A DNA stretch of 52,617 bases from positions 1-52,617 of the forward strand of contig CANHRE010000008.1 in the NCBI GenBank assembly GCA_947463095.1, read 5' to 3'. This stretch comes from Flavobacteriales bacterium (GTDB lineage: Bacteria; Bacteroidota; Bacteroidia; NS11-12g; UBA955). The notes beneath the pieces are model-generated. The model made no database searches. It was given only the letters and a program-made list of their open reading frames with translations, and was not told the origin of the DNA. This document shows, piece by piece, positions 7,493 to 16,593 of this stretch. Both the position numbers and the translations under genes were made by a program. Numbering within the stretch: the stretch's first letter is position 1; each line of letters starts with the position of its first letter.

Positions 7493-8976
7493 AAGTAGTA
7501 GTTTTTAGCACCCATATCATCTGGCCGCAGCATTACGAAACGGAACTGGAAATCATGCAAAACCACCTGGACCAGGGGCATGAAGTAGTTCAGTTGGTAT
7601 GCAACGGCAGCTACGGCATCTGCGACGCCAACCTGGACCACAGCATGTTCAGATGCATGTTCTGTGTGAGCCGAAGAAAAAAAGGTATTTCGTTGCTGGA
7701 AGGAAAGGTGCGTACCAGAGAGGTTCTGGATTATGTGAGCGAAGCCGAAAGGGATGAAGCCGCACAGGTTCGTCACTCCTTCGATTCGCTCGACCACCTT
7801 CAGGAATATCATATCGGCAACTATCCCATCGGATATGCGGTAGGTTCTACCCTGGTTTCCATCCTGCGCGACTCTACCCTTGACGTGAGCAGCAACAATA
7901 CCAGGCTGCGCAATCTGCTGGCCCATGCCGCTTTGACCTATGCAGCCTGCAAAAACTTCCTGAAGGAAGAAAAGCCTGATCTGGTCTATGTGTTCAACGG
8001 CCGTTTGCCTAATCCCAGGGCCATGCTCAGCGCCTGCACAGAGTCCGGTATCGATTGCTTCATCCATGAACGCGGCTACAACTGGATGCACTATGAGGTG
8101 TTTAAAAACCGACTTCCCCAGGACCACCTGTTCATTCAGGAGCTGGTGCGGGAAGCCTGGGAACAAACCCCTGAGCCTGAGCGTTCAGAAACAGGAAATC
8201 GCTTTTACACAGAGCGTAGGAAAGGGCAGGAGCAGGGCTGGTTTTCATTTGTGAAAGACCAGAAAGAAGGCAATATGCCCGATGAGTGGGATGTGGAGCA
8301 GCACAATATCGTGATATTCAACTCCAGTGAGGATGAGTTTATCAGTTGTACCGACGACTGGAAGAACAAGCTCTACATGAACCAGTACAATGCCATCCGC
8401 AAAATATGCAGGGAACTGGAACAGCATCCCGATGTGCGGGTTTACCTGCGTTGCCACCCCAACCTGAAGGGGGCCTCGGAAGCCGAAAAGAATGAGCTGG
8501 AATCCATGAAACTGGAACGCCTGGTGTTTATCGCGCCGGAGTCGTCTATTTCTACCTATGCGCTGCTGGATAATGCTTCAGTGGTGCTCACCTTTAATTC
8601 TACAGTGGGCATTGAGGCTACCTTTTGGGATAAGCCATCCATTCTGGCTGGTCCGAGCCTGTACGACCAGCTGGGCAGCAACTATATTCCCACCACCCAC
8701 GAGGAAGTGATGGAGTTGCTGCTGCGCCGCGATCTACCACCCAAAGGCAAACTAGGTGCGCTGATGTATGGTTATTTTTTCAACTCTTTTGGGAAACCCT
8801 TCCGTTATTTCCAACCTGAACACTTTTCAGGAGGCACCTTTAGGCAGGTGGACCTGATGAAGCCGGTATGGAAATACACACTGCCCAAAACACTGATAGA
8901 TAAAGACCCCTCAGGTCTGAGCTCCCGTTTGATAAACCGCTTATTTCAAAAGCGCATTAAGGGATTTTCTCAATAA
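7489..8976 (+). CDS. capsule-type GT-B glycosyltransferase, candidate pseudaminyltransferase
   Basis: A 495-residue protein with no membrane segment or signal peptide. It starts MKVVVFSTHIIWPQHYETEL, an N-terminal Rossmann strand, and has a cysteine-rich stretch near residues 38-64. The C-terminal half resembles capsule synthesis and CDP-glycerol type transferases: VIFNSSEDEF, a VRVYLRCHPNLKG strand, and VVLTFNSTVGIEATFWDKPS, the typical (S/N)S(T)xGxEA nucleotide-binding end. It is translationally coupled (ATGA) to the last pse gene, so a role in moving pseudaminic acid from CMP-Pse to the growing glycan is a reasonable inference. The donor is not proven by sequence, and other capsule sugars are possible. 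Confidence 0.7.
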   Translation: MKVVVFSTHIIWPQHYETELEIMQNHLDQGHEVVQLVCNGSYGICDANLDHSMFRCMFCVSRRKKGISLLEGKVRTREVLDYVSEAERDEAAQVRHSFDSLDHLQEYHIGNYPIGYAVGSTLVSILRDSTLDVSSNNTRLRNLLAHAALTYAACKNFLKEEKPDLVYVFNGRLPNPRAMLSACTESGIDCFIHERGYNWMHYEVFKNRLPQDHLFIQELVREAWEQTPEPERSETGNRFYTERRKGQEQGWFSFVKDQKEGNMPDEWDVEQHNIVIFNSSEDEFISCTDDWKNKLYMNQYNAIRKICRELEQHPDVRVYLRCHPNLKGASEAEKNELESMKLERLVFIAPESSISTYALLDNASVVLTFNSTVGIEATFWDKPSILAGPSLYDQLGSNYIPTTHEEVMELLLRRDLPPKGKLGALMYGYFFNSFGKPFRYFQPEHFSGGTFRQVDLMKPVWKYTLPKTLIDKDPSGLSSRLINRLFQKRIKGFSQ

Positions 8977-8993
8977 AGTTAACATCTGAATCC

Positions 8994-10868
8994 ATGCCCC
9001 TTATTTCGGTGAATATCCCCCTGTACAATCGGGAAGCCTATATAAAGGCTTGTCTTGAATCTGTGCTGGCGCAGTCCTTCACCGACTTCGAGGTAGTGGT
9101 GTTGGATGATGCGTCTACCGATGCTTCGGCAAGCATTGTAAAGTCATTTCGGGACCCCCGTATCCGTTATTACCGCAACGAAAAAAACCAGGGCATCAGC
9201 GCCACGCGCAACCGCCTGGTAGCGCTTTCTCAGGGGGAATATATTGCTGTGCTGGACAGCGATGACCTTGCCGAGCCCGAGCGACTGATGCAGCAGCTTG
9301 CTGCTTTTCAAAAGGACCCTTCCCTGAGCCTGGTGGCCGGATGTGCCGCTGTTATAGACGCCGATGGTCAACCCACCGGGCAGGTATGGGGCAGCGCACT
9401 CAGCCCGGAAGCCTGCGCCGCACGCCTTCCGTTTTCAAATACCATCCTGCATTCTACTCTGATGGCTAAGAAGGCCTTCCTGGAAGCATTCCCCTACGAT
9501 GCCCAATACAAGAGCGCAGAGGATTATGATGTGTGGCTGCGCGGCGCCTCGGCCGGACACCGTTACCGGGTGCTGGCCGCGGTATTGAGTAAATACCGTG
9601 TTCACGGCAGCAGCGAGAGCATGTTCTTCAGCAGAGAAATACGGCAAAACACCTTGATGGTGGTCAGCGCCCATTGGCAACGCCTGCTCGGAACAAATTT
9701 CGATGATGCTACGCGGGAAGCTTTGGACGACCTGCTGTATAGAAAGGGAACGGCACTTCAAAACCCGAAGTTGAGTTTCGACCTGCTGCACGGATTGTAT
9801 GCGCAAAAGGCTGAAAACGCGCGTTTTTCCCATGCCTTAAACAAAGAAATTTATTACTGGTGGCGTACTGCCATCTACCGATTGCCGCGGTTCACAGTTA
9901 AAAACTGGTTTATACTCCGAAGTCCATTGCTCCGCCTCATGGCAGTGCGCGAAAAAACAGCAATCATCATCAAATGCATATTATTTAAACATAACATTCT
10001 CATGGCCCCATCTCATAATCAGAGAAAACTGGTGTACGACATTGGTTTTCATGATGGGCAGGACACAGCCTATTACCTCAAAAAAGGATATAAGGTAATA
10101 GCCGTAGATGCCGATCAGTCTCTCATTGCCAAAGGCAAGGAACATTTCGCAGGCACACTCAGCTCCGGGCAACTTACGCTGGTGGGTAAAGCAATTTATG
10201 AGCACGACAACCGTGAGGTGGAATTCTATATTTCCGACAACTCGGAATGGAACAGCCTGAACCGCGACTTTGCCGGCCGGAATGAGCTTGCTACCAGAAC
10301 GGAAAAAGTGAGTACCATCAGGCTGGACAGCCTGATAGCTGAACATGGAAGGCCCTACTTCCTGAAGATAGATATTGAAGGTTACGATGTGTTCGCCCTG
10401 CGCACCTTGTCGCCAGAGATGGCCCCGGAGTACATTTCGGTAGAAGCGTTAAGCCTCACGGCAACCCATGTGCCGGATGAGGATGAATCATTGGCCACGC
10501 TTAGGGAACTGCAGCGCCTGGGCTATCAGCGGTTCCGCCTGATAGACCAGACGGAGTTTGCAGCCATGGAGCCCGACAAACCATTTTATGGGGTTAATCG
10601 CTTTGCCAGAGAACCTTTCTGGGCAGGTATTCTGCGCCGTTTTCTGATGAAGCGAGGCTACAGGCTTAAGCGTTACAGCAACAGGGATTGGATTAATGCC
10701 CGCTGCAATCATCATTTCGAATACGGATCGGCAGGGCCCCTGCCGGAGGAACTTGACGGCAGATGGCTGAATGCTCAGGAAGCCGCCAAGGCGCTGCGTT
10801 ACCAACTGGCAGACGCAGTAAAACAGGGCCTGACCGGCTTTTGGGTTGACTGGCATGGAAGAAAATAA
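8994..10868 (+). CDS. GT2 glycosyltransferase fused to an FkbM-type methyltransferase
   Basis: A 624-residue two-domain protein. Residues 1 to ~240 are a GT-A family 2 domain: ISVNIPLYNREAYIKACLES, VVLDDASTD, and the metal-binding DSDD at 88-91. A ~90-residue linker follows. From about residue 340 there is a Rossmann methyltransferase: LVYDIGFHDGQDTAYYLKKG, VIAVDADQSLIAKGKEHF and FLKIDIEGYDVFALRTL near 456-472, which match the FkbM family. The last ~100 residues are basic and unassigned. An in-frame ATG at 10002 (residue 337) sits just before the methyltransferase, so an internal start is possible. It would add a sugar and perhaps O-methylate the product. Confidence 0.82.
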   Translation: MPLISVNIPLYNREAYIKACLESVLAQSFTDFEVVVLDDASTDASASIVKSFRDPRIRYYRNEKNQGISATRNRLVALSQGEYIAVLDSDDLAEPERLMQQLAAFQKDPSLSLVAGCAAVIDADGQPTGQVWGSALSPEACAARLPFSNTILHSTLMAKKAFLEAFPYDAQYKSAEDYDVWLRGASAGHRYRVLAAVLSKYRVHGSSESMFFSREIRQNTLMVVSAHWQRLLGTNFDDATREALDDLLYRKGTALQNPKLSFDLLHGLYAQKAENARFSHALNKEIYYWWRTAIYRLPRFTVKNWFILRSPLLRLMAVREKTAIIIKCILFKHNILMAPSHNQRKLVYDIGFHDGQDTAYYLKKGYKVIAVDADQSLIAKGKEHFAGTLSSGQLTLVGKAIYEHDNREVEFYISDNSEWNSLNRDFAGRNELATRTEKVSTIRLDSLIAEHGRPYFLKIDIEGYDVFALRTLSPEMAPEYISVEALSLTATHVPDEDESLATLRELQRLGYQRFRLIDQTEFAAMEPDKPFYGVNRFAREPFWAGILRRFLMKRGYRLKRYSNRDWINARCNHHFEYGSAGPLPEELDGRWLNAQEAAKALRYQLADAVKQGLTGFWVDWHGRK

Positions 10869-11658
10869 ACGACTGCCCGTATCGGTGCTCATAGGCACCT
10901 GCAATGAAGCACACTTGCTCAGGCAATGTTTGGACAGCGTGCAATGGTGCGATGAAATTATGGTGGTTGACTTGGCTTCGGGCGACCACCCTGAACAGAT
11001 GTTGCGCGGGCATGAACAACTGGAGCGCTACCATCGTGTGGCGCGCATAGAAGACATTTTCCCGGTGTTTATCCCAAGGCTGAAACACCAATGGGTGCTG
11101 TTGATAGACCCGGATGAGGTGCTGGACCCCGAACTGCAACAGCAGTTGCAGGCGTTTATTCCTCAGGCGCCGGAAGATGCCGGCCGCATCAATACACCCA
11201 TACGATACTACTTTAAAAAACACGCACTGAAGGGAACCGTTTGGGGTGGAAGGCGCATCGGACGTTTGCTCATCCACCGCCAAAGAGTCCGTATCTCTGA
11301 TACCGTGCATACAGCCATTACCCTGAAGGAAGATTTCAGAACCCATAAAATCCGGCACGCCGGCAACAATGTGGATCATCACTACTGGATGAGCGGCTGG
11401 AAACAGCTCATTGAAAAACACCGCCGCTACCTGGAAGGTGAAGGCCTGAACATGTACCGCGAAGGGAAACGCTTCAACCTCGCCAAACAACTTTGGTCGG
11501 GCATACAGGCCTTCAAGGAGAGTTTTATAACATGTAAAGGATACCTGGATGGCTTTACGGGCCTGGCCCTAAGCATATTCTGGGCCTGGTATCAAGTAGG
11601 CAAATGGCGCTCGCTGCGACTCCATCAGCGCAGTCTGCAATCACAACAACAAGCATGA
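10855..11658 (+). CDS. GT2 family glycosyltransferase (WaaE/KdtX-like)
   Basis: A single-domain GT-A transferase of 267 residues. It has PVSVLIGTCNEAHLLRQCLD, WCDEIMVVDLASGD and the DPDE motif in VLLIDPDEVLDPELQ, then YYFKKHALKGTVWGG. This resembles the family of LPS-core heptose or glucose transferases such as WaaE. I chose the ATG at 10855; a TTG at 10846 is in frame and would add three residues. It overlaps the end of the GT2-FkbM gene by 14 bases. A hydrophobic stretch near residues 228-240 may be a membrane-associated helix. Acceptor and donor cannot be told. Confidence 0.82.
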   Translation: MEENKRLPVSVLIGTCNEAHLLRQCLDSVQWCDEIMVVDLASGDHPEQMLRGHEQLERYHRVARIEDIFPVFIPRLKHQWVLLIDPDEVLDPELQQQLQAFIPQAPEDAGRINTPIRYYFKKHALKGTVWGGRRIGRLLIHRQRVRISDTVHTAITLKEDFRTHKIRHAGNNVDHHYWMSGWKQLIEKHRRYLEGEGLNMYREGKRFNLAKQLWSGIQAFKESFITCKGYLDGFTGLALSIFWAWYQVGKWRSLRLHQRSLQSQQQA

Positions 11659-12665
11659 ACAAATCAGTACTGCATACCTTGCCCGAAGGCCATACGGAAT
11701 GGCCCAAGATTACGGTGGTTACCCCTTCTTACAATCAGGGTCCGTATATTGAGGAAACCATCCTGTCCATTATCGGTCAGCAATATCCTAATCTTGAGTA
11801 TTTTGTTGTGGATGGTGGAAGTACAGATGAAACCGTTTCCATTATTCGCAAATACAGCGAGCACATCAACTGGTGGGTGAGTGAAAAAGACCGCGGCCAG
11901 AGTGATGCAATTAATAAAGGGTTTAAACGTGCTACCGGCGATATTGTGAACTGGATTAACAGCGATGATATTTTGTATCCCAACGCGCTGTTTCATATAG
12001 CACAAACCTATATGGCCAATCCGGATGCAGGCTTTGTATATGGCAAAACACAGCGCTTCAACAGCGAAGGGCCCATGGAAATGATGCAACACGATGTGCC
12101 CGACCTTCCGCTGATGTACTACTATTATTTCCCATACGGGCAGCAAGGTTGTTTTTATAAACGCAGCATTCTGGAACAGATAGGATACCTGAATGAGTCC
12201 CTGCATTTCAGTATGGACTTCGACCTGTTCATACGGTTGCACCTGCATGCCAGAACGGTTAAAACCGATGTTCTGGTTGGCGGCTTCCGAGACCATGTAG
12301 CCAGCAAAACGAACAACCTTGAGTCCGTGATGGTGCAAGAGAATCTGGGTGTGTTCCGTTGCCTCATGCAGGCCTTCGGCTACACAAAGGGCTTGGATAC
12401 GCTTGCAGCCTGCGGAGCACCTGCACTGGAACTGAACGGCTACAACAACCCCAATGTGTCTTTTACTGAAGCAGAATTGGGCCACATGACCTCAAGGTTT
12501 CTGGTGCGGTACATTTATTTCTCAGAGGTAAACGGCAAGCATCAATACCTGTACCATGCGCTGAAATTCATCAGGCAGCACGACCCTCAGGAATACCAGA
12601 AGAAGCGCAACTACTTTGATCGCTTGTACCGTAAGGCAGCCCTGCTGCGCTTTATAAAATCGTAA
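11655..12665 (+). CDS. GT2 family glycosyltransferase
   Basis: A GT-A transferase of 336 residues. Motifs are ITVVTPSYNQGPYIEETILS, YFVVDGGSTDETVSII, SEKDRGQSDAINKGFKRA and the metal-binding WINSDDILYPNALF. The pattern is that of WcaA-like O-antigen transferases. The ATG at 11655 overlaps the previous stop as ATGA; an upstream in-frame start would give a poor N-terminus. It ends three bases before the asparagine-synthase-like gene. The C-terminal ~80 residues are rich in aromatic and basic residues and probably bind the lipid-linked acceptor, which is inference. Confidence 0.85.
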   Translation: MNKSVLHTLPEGHTEWPKITVVTPSYNQGPYIEETILSIIGQQYPNLEYFVVDGGSTDETVSIIRKYSEHINWWVSEKDRGQSDAINKGFKRATGDIVNWINSDDILYPNALFHIAQTYMANPDAGFVYGKTQRFNSEGPMEMMQHDVPDLPLMYYYYFPYGQQGCFYKRSILEQIGYLNESLHFSMDFDLFIRLHLHARTVKTDVLVGGFRDHVASKTNNLESVMVQENLGVFRCLMQAFGYTKGLDTLAACGAPALELNGYNNPNVSFTEAELGHMTSRFLVRYIYFSEVNGKHQYLYHALKFIRQHDPQEYQKKRNYFDRLYRKAALLRFIKS

Positions 12666-12668
12666 CAT

Positions 12669-14588
12669 ATGTGCGGCATAGCAGGCATATTCGATATTCA
12701 GCATAAAATTTCAAGGGAAGACCTGATGGCCTTCACCGACAGCATGCAGCACCGCGGGCCTGATGGTTCAGGTTATGCTTTGATGAGCGGCAACCATTTG
12801 GGCCTTGGGCACCGGAGGCTTTCCATCCTTGACCTGAGTGAAGCAGGCAGCCAGCCGATGCACCTGCTGCAAGGGCGCTATACCATCGTGTACAATGGGG
12901 AAATTTTTAATTTCCTGGAATTGCGCCGGGAGCTGAAAAGCCTCGGATATTCTTTTGAAAGCGATACCGACACAGAGGTTTTTGCCATAGCCTACCACCA
13001 TTGGGGAACCGACTGCTTTAACCGCTTCAACGGCATGTGGGCGGCAGCCATCTGGGATGAGGTTAACCGCGAGTTGTTGCTAAGCCGCGACCGCTTCGGC
13101 ATCAAGCCGCTGTATTGCTACAGCCGCGAGGGATATCTTGCCTTTGCCAGCGAAACCAATGCCTTCCTGCACCTGAAAGGGCATAAGCGCAGCATCAACG
13201 ACGCCCTGTTTTTAATGAACATTGCTGAGCCTTATGCCCTTGAAGGGGCTTCACTAACACCCTTCCAGGATGTTATTGCCCTTCCACCGGGTCATTTCCT
13301 TCGCTTTGGCATTACAGGCAGCGCCAGCCCGGAGCGCTGGTTCAACCCCAGGCAGTTCCTGACAAGCGAAACAGGCAGCCTGGCCGCGCATGCCAATCAT
13401 TTTAAATCACTGTTTCTGGATGCCGTGTCGCTGCGCCTTCGTGCCGATGTGCCTATAGCCACTGCCCTGAGCGGAGGCCTGGACAGCAGTTCGGTATTTT
13501 CTGCCGTAATTCAGCTGTCGCAACAAGGAAAGCTGGAGCGAACGCCTGCTGATTTCCGTAGAGCCTTCATTGCATCATTCCCGGGTACCGAACTGGACGA
13601 GCTGGAGTATGCCCGCGAGGTGCTGCAACACACCGGGGGGGAAGGAACGGTGATTGAAGTAGATTACGCCAACCTGGCGGCTAAAACGGAACAACTTACC
13701 CGCGCCTTTGACTGCCTGTCGGCCAACCCCCTTACGGCCATACATTCTGTTTATGAAGGCATGGCGAAGGCTGGGTTCAGGATAAGTCTGGACGGTCATG
13801 GCGTTGACGAGATGATGTACGGCTACCGCGATATGGTGGCAGCCACCCTAGAATGGCAGAAATGGAACAGCAGGGAACAGGAAGCAAGAAGCACCTTCGG
13901 TGTTTTGTCTGGTTTGTACGCGCCTGAGTTCAGGCATGAACTGGAACATAAATTCAATAAAGACCTTGCATGGGTAAGCGGCCGCAGAGGTACATTGAAA
14001 CATCGCCTGGGCAAGTTGCTGAAAAGGCCGGTTGGCAGCCTTCAGCCATTCCCCAGCCATCCGTTGGCCGGCCAACAGCTGAAATACCAATGGCCCGTGA
14101 GCGAACAGCAAGGCTATCCCTGGATGGATATGCCCGCGCAAGTTGCCTGGCTGGAGTTCTTTAAAACCACCCTGCCGGCCCTGTTGCGTAATTACGACAA
14201 AGCCAGCATGCTGAACAGTGTGGAAATAAGAATGCCCTTCATGGACTGGAGGCTGGTGATGTACACCCTTTCACTGCCCCTGGAACACAAGCTGGGACAA
14301 GGATATACAAAACTGGTTCTGCGCGAAGCCATGCGCGGCATCCTGGCCGAACCCATAAGAACAAGAACCTGGAAGGTTGGATTTATGAGTCCGGTGCAGC
14401 AATGGTTCAACCAGGGCCTCGGCGACTGGGTGATGGACATCCTGAACAGTCAATCCTTCAGAAACCGCCCCTGGTGGCATACACAGCAGGTGCTGGATTA
14501 TGCCGAAGCCCAGCGCAGGGAAGGCTGGAGCAGGAAAGGCGCCGAACAAGTGTGGAAGCTCATCAACGCGCACCTCATCGCACATTAA
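12669..14588 (+). CDS. asnB: asparagine synthase-type glutamine amidotransferase
   Basis: A 639-residue protein with an N-terminal Ntn glutaminase (Cys2 in MCGIAGIF, then MQHRGPDGSGY, YNGEIFNFLELR) and a C-terminal ATP pyrophosphatase with SGGLDSSS near residue 268. In canonical AsnB a later motif reads SGxGxDE; here it is LDGHGVDEMMYGY, a visible departure that hints at a different acceptor. Proteins like this in polysaccharide loci usually amidate uronic acid carboxyl groups or make related amides. The gene lies in the plus-strand glycan operon between two transferases, so a role in sugar amidation is favoured over asparagine synthesis. Confidence 0.85.
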   Translation: MCGIAGIFDIQHKISREDLMAFTDSMQHRGPDGSGYALMSGNHLGLGHRRLSILDLSEAGSQPMHLLQGRYTIVYNGEIFNFLELRRELKSLGYSFESDTDTEVFAIAYHHWGTDCFNRFNGMWAAAIWDEVNRELLLSRDRFGIKPLYCYSREGYLAFASETNAFLHLKGHKRSINDALFLMNIAEPYALEGASLTPFQDVIALPPGHFLRFGITGSASPERWFNPRQFLTSETGSLAAHANHFKSLFLDAVSLRLRADVPIATALSGGLDSSSVFSAVIQLSQQGKLERTPADFRRAFIASFPGTELDELEYAREVLQHTGGEGTVIEVDYANLAAKTEQLTRAFDCLSANPLTAIHSVYEGMAKAGFRISLDGHGVDEMMYGYRDMVAATLEWQKWNSREQEARSTFGVLSGLYAPEFRHELEHKFNKDLAWVSGRRGTLKHRLGKLLKRPVGSLQPFPSHPLAGQQLKYQWPVSEQQGYPWMDMPAQVAWLEFFKTTLPALLRNYDKASMLNSVEIRMPFMDWRLVMYTLSLPLEHKLGQGYTKLVLREAMRGILAEPIRTRTWKVGFMSPVQQWFNQGLGDWVMDILNSQSFRNRPWWHTQQVLDYAEAQRREGWSRKGAEQVWKLINAHLIAH

Positions 14589-14608
14589 ATCCGGGCAAAA
14601 TCAGAAGC

Positions 14609-15823
14609 ATGCGCATCTTGTACATTTACGGCAATGCCTCCCTGAACGACGGCTCCATCAGGAGCAAGATTGTCAGTCAGATTCACTACCTGAACGAGGC
14701 TGGTATGGCATGTAAGGGCGTATTTTTTTGCAAGGATGTAGAAAGTCCGCAGCAGCTCAACAAAGACATACACTTTCAACCCTTTAGCGCTTCGAAGCAC
14801 CATTGGTTCAAGCGCATCCATCAACAGGGGCTTATGCTGAGCGCCGTAGAGGCCTACCTGAAGGAATATCAGCAGGACTACGACCTTATTTATATCCGTT
14901 ATCCCGGAGCGCACAGTGTGTTGTTGCGCATCATGCGCCGGTATGGAAATAAAATCTGCCTGGAACACAATGCCAAGGAAATCTGGGAAGCCCTGAACCA
15001 ATGGAACCACTTTAAACCTTTCTGGAAACCATCCTCCATGCTGGCCTTTCTGGGATATGTGGTCATCCCTGTGTTTCAGGAGCTGGCCTATGGAATCCCC
15101 ATCCGCAGAAAAGCCCTGATGGGCACTTGTGTGTCGGATGAGATGGCACAATATGAAAAAAGACAGGCCCTGGGTTCCTATGAGCTCTACCCCATCAGCA
15201 ACTCCATTGACCTGGCCAGCAGTCCGCTGCGCCGCGCACCCTCCTTTTCCGGCCACAGGCTCAACATCCTGTTTCTGAAAGGCACCAGTGGCGTGGCGCC
15301 CTGGAATGGCATTGACCGCCTGATCCAATCCATGGAACAATACCGGGGCCCGGTGGCGGTGCATCTGTATATCGCCGGAACCAACAGCGAAGGAGAGTTT
15401 GCCGTGCCGCAAAGTCTGGCAGACCGTATTCATATCAGCGGCTACCTGGACAACAGACAACTGGATACGCTGTTTCATGAATGTCATATTGGTGCGGCTA
15501 CCTTGGCGCTGTTCAGGCACAGGCAGGAAGAAAACGCAGCACTCAAGGTGCGCATGTACGCAGCCCGCGGCATTCCCTTCATTTATGCCTACCGCGATAT
15601 GGATTTGAAAAACCAGCCGGAGGCAGAGGCCTGGAGCTTACAATTTCCCAACAACAACAGCCCCATTGACATGGAAGAAATACTTGCCTTCGCCGCAAAA
15701 GCCCTGCAACCCGGGCACGAAGCCGCCATGCGAAGCTTTGCAGAATCCTGCATGGGATATAATGTGCGCATGATGAAACTGGCCAAAGTGCTCACAAGGA
15801 AATTGAATCATCAAACTAACTGA
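14609..15823 (+). CDS. GT-B glycosyltransferase
   Basis: This 404-residue protein begins MRILYIYGNASLNDGSIRSK, a typical GT4-type Rossmann start; I chose the ATG at 14609 because it lies after the previous stop and gives this N-terminus. Other GT-B features are DLIYIRYPGAHSVLLRIMRR and the central strand RLNILFLKGTSGVAPWNGID. The C-terminal nucleotide-sugar site is degenerate: the usual E(x7)E element is replaced by ATLALFRHRQEENAALKVRM. This resembles a subset of O-antigen transferases with a relaxed C-terminal motif. The donor is unknown. Confidence 0.72.
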   Translation: MRILYIYGNASLNDGSIRSKIVSQIHYLNEAGMACKGVFFCKDVESPQQLNKDIHFQPFSASKHHWFKRIHQQGLMLSAVEAYLKEYQQDYDLIYIRYPGAHSVLLRIMRRYGNKICLEHNAKEIWEALNQWNHFKPFWKPSSMLAFLGYVVIPVFQELAYGIPIRRKALMGTCVSDEMAQYEKRQALGSYELYPISNSIDLASSPLRRAPSFSGHRLNILFLKGTSGVAPWNGIDRLIQSMEQYRGPVAVHLYIAGTNSEGEFAVPQSLADRIHISGYLDNRQLDTLFHECHIGAATLALFRHRQEENAALKVRMYAARGIPFIYAYRDMDLKNQPEAEAWSLQFPNNNSPIDMEEILAFAAKALQPGHEAAMRSFAESCMGYNVRMMKLAKVLTRKLNHQTN

Positions 15824-15839
15824 ATTAAATAATAATTAA

Positions 15840-16580
15840 ATGAGTGATACCCAACCCGGAACCCTAAGTATTGTCATTCCGGCCTACAATGAAGGTAAAA
15901 CCATCCACATGATCCTGGATCGTGTGCGCGCCGTAAGCCTGATTCACCAAATGCGCAAAGAAGTAATCATTGTAAACGATTGCTCGCGCGATGATACTGA
16001 AGAAGCGATTCTGCGCTATGCCGAGGCGCATAAGGATATGCCCATTTCCTACTACAAACACGAAGTAAATAAGGGTAAAGGAGCCGCCATCCACACAGGC
16101 ATAGCCAAGGCTACCGGCGACTATGTAATCATTCAGGACGCAGACCTGGAATACGATCCCGAGGAGTACAATGAGTTGCTGAAACCGGTCTTCAAAGCCA
16201 ACGCCGATGTGGTTTACGGAAGCCGCTTCATGGGCCATCACCCGCACCGCATTCTGTTCTTCTGGCATTCCATAGGCAACAAGTTCCTCACCTTCCTGAG
16301 CAACATGTTCACCAACCTGAACCTTACCGATATGGAAACATGCTACAAACTGTTCCGCCGCGACATCATCCAGTCGCTGAAACTCCGCGAACAAAGGTTT
16401 GGCTTTGAACCTGAAGTAACGGCGCGCATAAGCCGTATACCGGATATCCGCATTTACGAGGTGGGTATCAGCTACTACGGTCGCACCTATGCCGAAGGCA
16501 AGAAAATTGGCTGGAGGGATGGTTTCAGGGCCATCTACTGCATCCTGAAATACAATCTGTTCTTCACCCGCAATAAATAA
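15840..16580 (+). CDS. GT2 polyprenyl-phosphate-type glycosyltransferase
   Basis: A 246-residue GT-A enzyme with [56 protein letters not shown] and the DADLEYDP metal site. [20 protein letters not shown] and the [20 protein letters not shown] block are diagnostic of the DPM1/dolichyl-phosphate mannose synthase-like branch. It has no C-terminal membrane helices. Enzymes of this type usually load a hexose onto undecaprenyl phosphate. It lies 16 bases after the preceding transferase across a very AT-rich spacer. Confidence 0.88.
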   Translation: MSDTQPGTLSIVIPAYNEGKTIHMILDRVRAVSLIHQMRKEVIIVNDCSRDDTEEAILRYAEAHKDMPISYYKHEVNKGKGAAIHTGIAKATGDYVIIQDADLEYDPEEYNELLKPVFKANADVVYGSRFMGHHPHRILFFWHSIGNKFLTFLSNMFTNLNLTDMETCYKLFRRDIIQSLKLREQRFGFEPEVTARISRIPDIRIYEVGISYYGRTYAEGKKIGWRDGFRAIYCILKYNLFFTRNK

Positions 16581-16593
16581 AATTACATCCCGC

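Noticed and set aside
14402-14608. Longer start for the GT-B gene at 14609
   Set aside because: The extra 69 codons lie within asnB in a different frame and show no homology to transferase N-termini.
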